This document shows, piece by piece, positions 61,601 through 64,000 of a stretch of DNA of 64,000 nucleotides. The notes under the pieces are model-generated. The model was not told the origin of the DNA. It did no database searches and worked only from the letters and a program-made list of their open reading frames with translations. The stretch is from Protonemura montana (lineage: Eukaryota > Arthropoda > Insecta > Plecoptera > Nemouridae). The translations under genes were made by a program, and so were the position numbers. Position 1 is the stretch's first letter. Each line of letters opens with the position of its first letter. The stretch spans positions 27,860,633 through 27,924,632 of the forward strand of contig OX387602.1 of the NCBI GenBank assembly GCA_947568835.1, read 5' to 3'.

Positions 61601-63710
61601 CGGGGGCGTCGATGTTTGCGGGGGGGACGACATCTTCGGGGGCGTCGCCGTCCCCGTGGTGTTCCTGGGCGTCCTGTTGAGAAGAGAGGGAGGAAGTAGG
61701 ATGTATTAGGATGAAATATTATTTAAATTGCAAACGCTTGCAATGCGCGGACCCCGAACCCCGATCCCCACCTACCACGGGTGTTGCTCTGAACCATTGA
61801 GCTACTTAGACACTGGCTTTTTGAGACGATTTTAGTGTATTTGATGAGAGTGACAGTTCTCCAAGGAGTAGAACCATGAGGATGTGAATACTCACAGTCA
61901 CTCTGATTCCAGTGTCGCTATGTCACGTCACAACACGCCCCCTTTGGGCATCGATTTTTGAGACGGTTATAGTGTTGATAATAATAAAAAAGTAGGATGT
62001 ACTTGTTCGATAGGTTCGTAGAGGGTGACGTGAAGTATCGCATATATTAGTCTAAAGGTCCAAATCGTGGCCGGTATAGCAAACAGCGCGGCTTTAGATG
62101 ATTGGAAATAAGTTTTTTTTTTTGTTTTTTAGTTTTTTTTTTGTGTCGAGCGAGACTTAGATGAAATTTTAGCCAGTCTTTCTATTCACTCACTCTTGCT
62201 TGCGTCAACACTGCCAAGAGGAACGACAATGTGCATTCACCACACGTTAAAAATATTGCGAAGCAAAGTTTCTCCTTCTTTGGAAACAATTGGCCGCAAG
62301 GTTTCTTTTCAATCAGCAGTTATGAAATGCTTGACCGTTTGAAAATATTAAAATTTTACCTATAGAGTACGTAATAATAATAAAAATTACTAAAGTCTCG
62401 AAGTAAGATAAACATATTTAAAAATAGAGTGTGCCTAAAACTTGAAGCTCTTTACGCAATTGTATTGTATTGTCAATTTAACCGATATTCTTTTAATTTC
62501 TTTTATGAATGATTGACTTCTGTAGCAATTATTTACCACGCTTCAAAGTTGTATGTCGGACATTTTAGATGGGGTCAGAAATATTTTCCGTACCCTCGTC
62601 TTCCAACATGCCACTGCTTGCAAAAAATATTGCCAGAAAGATCTACATATTTTGTAAAAAAGCAATGTGCCTACCATCGCTCACTGATGTCATCAATGGT
62701 CGCCGCTTAGTTTTTGGGCTTCTTTGAGTGGACCGTTCTAGGCAAGTCGAGATGTACTAAAAAGCTTAGCTATACGCTCTATTGTGTCACGTGACTTTGA
62801 ACCCTAACATTGGCATTCAGATTTTTCAAACCATTGTAGAGTGCTAAGCTTTCAAAATTGAAAATATTCTTCTGTGCATTGCGATGGTTACGCAATTTTT
62901 TTCGCCCAAGATAAGGACTATTGTTTTATCAGTGGTTCTTTGTTGGGGTAGCTCAGTAGCAACTAATCAAATAACGACTAATACATCTTGCAACGCTGTG
63001 CGCCTACTTTCCTGAACGAACGTCTAATTTTTTGTAGTCGCTGTTCCACCGGAATAGACACTAGTCCACCGGAATAGACACTATTCCAGAGTATAATCTT
63101 GATGTCTGACGGCCTGAGCTGTGTTGCTGAACTGAAACTAACCGTCGTTTTTTTCGTTACTCTTTCACCTATATGCCTCCTCAATTGTAAGAACCGACCA
63201 CTGTTCCATAAAAAAAATTGTTTTAATCTACGACTAAACTTAATTTGATATCCTTCGCCCTAGGACCACGAAGCTGCGCTGAGGAACATCCCACACGCAC
63301 ACGCCAAGTTCGCTGAGGGCACCAAAGCCCCCGACGAAACCGACGCGCGCCGTGCACGTGCAGCAGCCGTGCACAAACAGGTGGTCGAATACATGTCTGC
63401 GTCCGAGGGCCTGGTGCTAGAGTCCACGATCACGCCCCCAGATGTCAGCCCCTCGGGTAGCTGGAACTCGGACAAGGTCACGTTGCCTGACGTGGCCTCG
63501 CACGTTGGCGCAACAAACATCGAGTTCCGCGTGGAACAACTGGATGCACTGGACGAGGAAGACGGACCGGATCACGAAGACGAAGAGAAAGACGACGTTG
63601 ACGTCGGTGATGACCCGGTGAATGCTGTCAACTATGTGTTGAATGTTTTGTTGGCAGCCGTCGAGAAGAGAGCTGACTACGATGGGTCGTCGTCAAGCGA
63701 CTCAGGATAA
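52610..63710 (+). CDS. Unrecognised four-helix membrane protein with long acidic tail
   Basis: Exons: 52610-52678, 52768-52885, 54138-54223, 55170-55319, 55629-55898, 56519-56728, 57320-57490, 57695-58045, 58373-58588, 58673-58921, 63264-63710. They total 2337 nt, for 778 residues, with frame kept at all joins. Exons 4-11 are strong; exons 1-3 are my inference from splice borders and hydropathy. An alternative start is the Met at 54098. Residues 1-165 hold about four hydrophobic segments (near 8-28, 63-87, 97-131, 144-162), a layout like small arthropod DUF4728-type proteins. The rest is a predicted cytoplasmic tail rich in Arg/Glu, with TQT-like motifs (STQT 557-560, GTQT 625-628, VQTD 324-327, GTQA 531-534) and an acidic C-terminus with SSSSDSG. 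The last intron (4.3 kb) contains a gene on the other strand. ATTAAA at 63775-63780 may end the transcript. Confidence 0.68.
53080..53526 (+). repeat. 5S rRNA-derived SINE, copy G (full length)
   Basis: This is the best copy. Its 5S-like head spans about 53081-53190: GATCAACGAAGTTAAGCAAC corresponds to the 5S internal promoter start, GGTATTGGATAGGTGACCAT to its second half. The middle region contains GGACGTTAAGCCGGTGGTCC, similar to the conserved core of widespread animal SINEs (MetaSINE type). The 3' part ends CAAAAAAGTGCGTCGTTAAAC, ACCACAAATC and AATC repeats. It lies in an intron of the tetraspan-tail gene, between the proposed exons 2 and 3. Confidence 0.9.
54440..54515 (+). repeat. 5S-like SINE head fragment, copy H
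   Basis: Only the 5S-like head is present: GAGATCACCGAAGTTGAGCA and GGTATTGGATGGGTGACCAT, then sequence diverges. A 3'-truncated copy is unusual for a retroposon, so later deletion is likely. Confidence 0.8.
54604..54660 (-). repeat. Fragment of the MITE-like family
   Basis: TTTTAGCTCTAATGGTACGGCCAGGAAAAGTCTG..GATCTGAAATCACT matches, in reverse complement, the terminal arm seen at 25871 and 3360. Confidence 0.55.
56318..56341. repeat. (TTA)n microsatellite
   Basis: About seven TTA units in the intron before exon 6 of the tetraspan-tail gene. Confidence 0.85.
57005..57245 (+). repeat. 5S-derived SINE 3' part, copy I
   Basis: It lacks the 5S-like head. The 3' region ACTCATTCTACGACGCTATT, AGATCAGTGTCATAGGGCCC and CAAAACAGTGCGTCGTTAAA is clear and ends in TCATCAATCATT. 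Confidence 0.75.
58981..59068 (+). repeat. Short dispersed repeat, copy 2
   Basis: Matches 42816-42905: GCGAAAAATGACCGCAAAAT and GAGTCTCCGTCGTTTGGAG. Confidence 0.5.
59205..59495 (+). repeat. 5S-derived SINE 3' part, copy J
   Basis: Starts inside the body (GTTAGTACAGCAACTTCATT), includes GACGTTAAGCCGGTAGTCCC and ends CAAAACAGTGCGTCGTTAAAC then ACCACAAATC. The 5S-like head is missing, as expected for incomplete reverse transcription. Confidence 0.85.
59500..60925. other. Intron sequence, no exon recognised
   Basis: AT-rich sequence in the last intron of the tetraspan-tail gene and downstream of the nested gene. I see no supported feature. Confidence 0.4.
60930..61673 (-). CDS. Lifeguard/TMBIM-like membrane protein, 3' exon
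   Basis: An open frame of 247 residues follows a TTCTCAACAG acceptor and ends TAG. A Pro/Asp-rich hydrophilic start (DAPEDVVPPANIDAPANN) precedes about seven hydrophobic segments. The NPYRKMFIIEA.T start, AVFLTVAMTACSSLSYF, RYNFPYNLIALL, GISIGIHVALHDLNAVNLIT and LVIVVSFLTIF follow the Lifeguard/BI-1 pattern (R..fP.N.i.L, G......d...v..A...T). These are ER/Golgi membrane proteins linked to calcium leak and cell-death control. The C-terminal part is very diverged (the usual YDTQ is missing). The 5' exon was not found. It is nested in an intron of the opposite-strand gene. Confidence 0.65.
   Translation of the reverse strand, partial: DAQEHHGDGDAPEDVVPPANIDAPANNPYRKMFIIEACTIMFLELVATYAAITPFIIDGFIRNYTHSNSLEMKALSAVFLTVAMTACSSLSYFKGIRYNFPYNLIALLICYEAIGISIGIHVALHDLNAVNLITCGLEWLVIVVSFLTIFMPCDVTTRFLPVVNLMLCSSVFVSFVLPTAFVLQVVPLMLAAHIMLFLLICVLYLYYRLIVIRPPVIVLRVYDLLVPVLMMHLNMLVLGIRLCDTKQ
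61741..61812 (-). repeat. tRNA-like sequence, possible SINE head or tRNA pseudogene
   Basis: On the minus strand TAGCTCAATGGTTCAGAGC matches a tRNA D-arm and A-box with a perfect GCTC/GAGC stem, and GGGGTTCGGGGTCC resembles a B-box. A CACC/GGTG stem could form the anticodon arm with a 7-base loop, but the T-arm does not pair well, so a working tRNA is unlikely. A repeated TTTTTGAGACG.TT.TAGTGT word on both sides (61820, 61947) hints at a repeat. Confidence 0.45.
61813..63263. other. Intron sequence, no exon recognised
   Basis: AT-rich intron sequence with T-runs near 62110. The upstream exon of the nested Lifeguard-like gene should lie here, or beyond, but I could not identify it. Confidence 0.4.
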
Positions 63711-64000
63711 GGAAAGACGTTCGGCTCGGAAGTTAGCACAGGGTTACGCTGCACCTCCAAAATGTACGTGTCTTATTAAAGTTTTGAGTATGATTTGTGT
63801 CAGTGTATGGAATGATGTGAAATGTGCTGTTTTCTATTTAAATTTCTGTCTGTGGTTAGAATTTCCAAGAATGAAGCCGTACGGTAGCACGGTAGCACTA
63901 GTACTACTAGGAGATTTAGCGGCACGCCAGCTACTAGGCTATTTGTGCAGCACTACTAGGGGGAAATCAGCAAACCTTAGGATTTAGGATAGCCATGTGG
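63711..64000 (+). other. 3' flank/UTR of the tetraspan-tail gene
   Basis: Contains ATTAAA at 63775 and a GTAGCAC, ACTACTAG-rich short repeat near 63884-63960. No further gene is visible. Confidence 0.4.

Overview
This is a stretch of animal nuclear genome. All recognisable genes are split by introns with GT..AG borders, there is no operon structure, and much of the space between genes and inside introns is transposon-derived. The gene set (GNL2, IFT20, PPM1G, NTF2, an SLC10-type transporter, an alpha-1,4-glycosyltransferase, a Lifeguard/TMBIM-like protein, remains of a mitochondrial-type cytochrome P450) fits a protostome invertebrate. An arthropod is my best guess, from the NTF2 exon arrangement and the P450 type, but the sequence does not settle it.

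Layout. 1-8.1 kb is repeat-rich: tandem exon-like units with GATCTTC-type low complexity, GGTTCC-type repeats, a short non-autonomous hAT-like transposon nested in an older repeat, and a piece of hAT/ZBED-like transposase. 9.0-9.5 kb is a GT-rich minisatellite. 10.9-11.9 kb holds two exons of a partial or decayed P450. 12.2-18.2 kb (minus) is GNL2, a circularly permuted nucleolar GTPase in 8 coding exons. 18.8-19.8 kb (plus) is IFT20 in 2 exons. 21.4-28.1 kb (minus) is PPM1G in 11 exons. 28.7-31.4 kb (plus) is NTF2, with two alternative last exons. 33.5-33.7 kb has an orphan membrane exon. 38.7-42.4 kb (minus) is an SLC10/P3-like transporter in 6 exons. 42.8-48.7 kb is mostly unexplained, with one orphan exon. 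49.7-52.4 kb (minus) is an A4GALT/A4GNT-like glycosyltransferase in 4 exons. 52.6-63.7 kb (plus) is an 11-exon gene for an unrecognised membrane protein of about 778 residues with a long tail. Its last intron contains, on the opposite strand, a Lifeguard-like membrane protein exon.

GNL2/IFT20, PPM1G/NTF2 and the glycosyltransferase/tetraspan-like gene are three head-to-head pairs whose start codons lie about 546, 626 and 231 bases apart, so each pair probably shares a promoter region. I rebuilt exon models by hand from splice borders and reading-frame continuity; each complete model has a total length divisible by three.

The main repeat theme is a 5S rRNA-derived SINE family with about ten copies from 13 to 59 kb and a (CAAT)n-type tail. 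The strongest observations are the duplicated NTF2 terminal exon, the hAT-like insertion whose pre-insertion site is preserved in a second repeat copy at 36.7-37.2 kb, the SINE family, and the novel tetraspan-plus-tail protein with TQT-type motifs.
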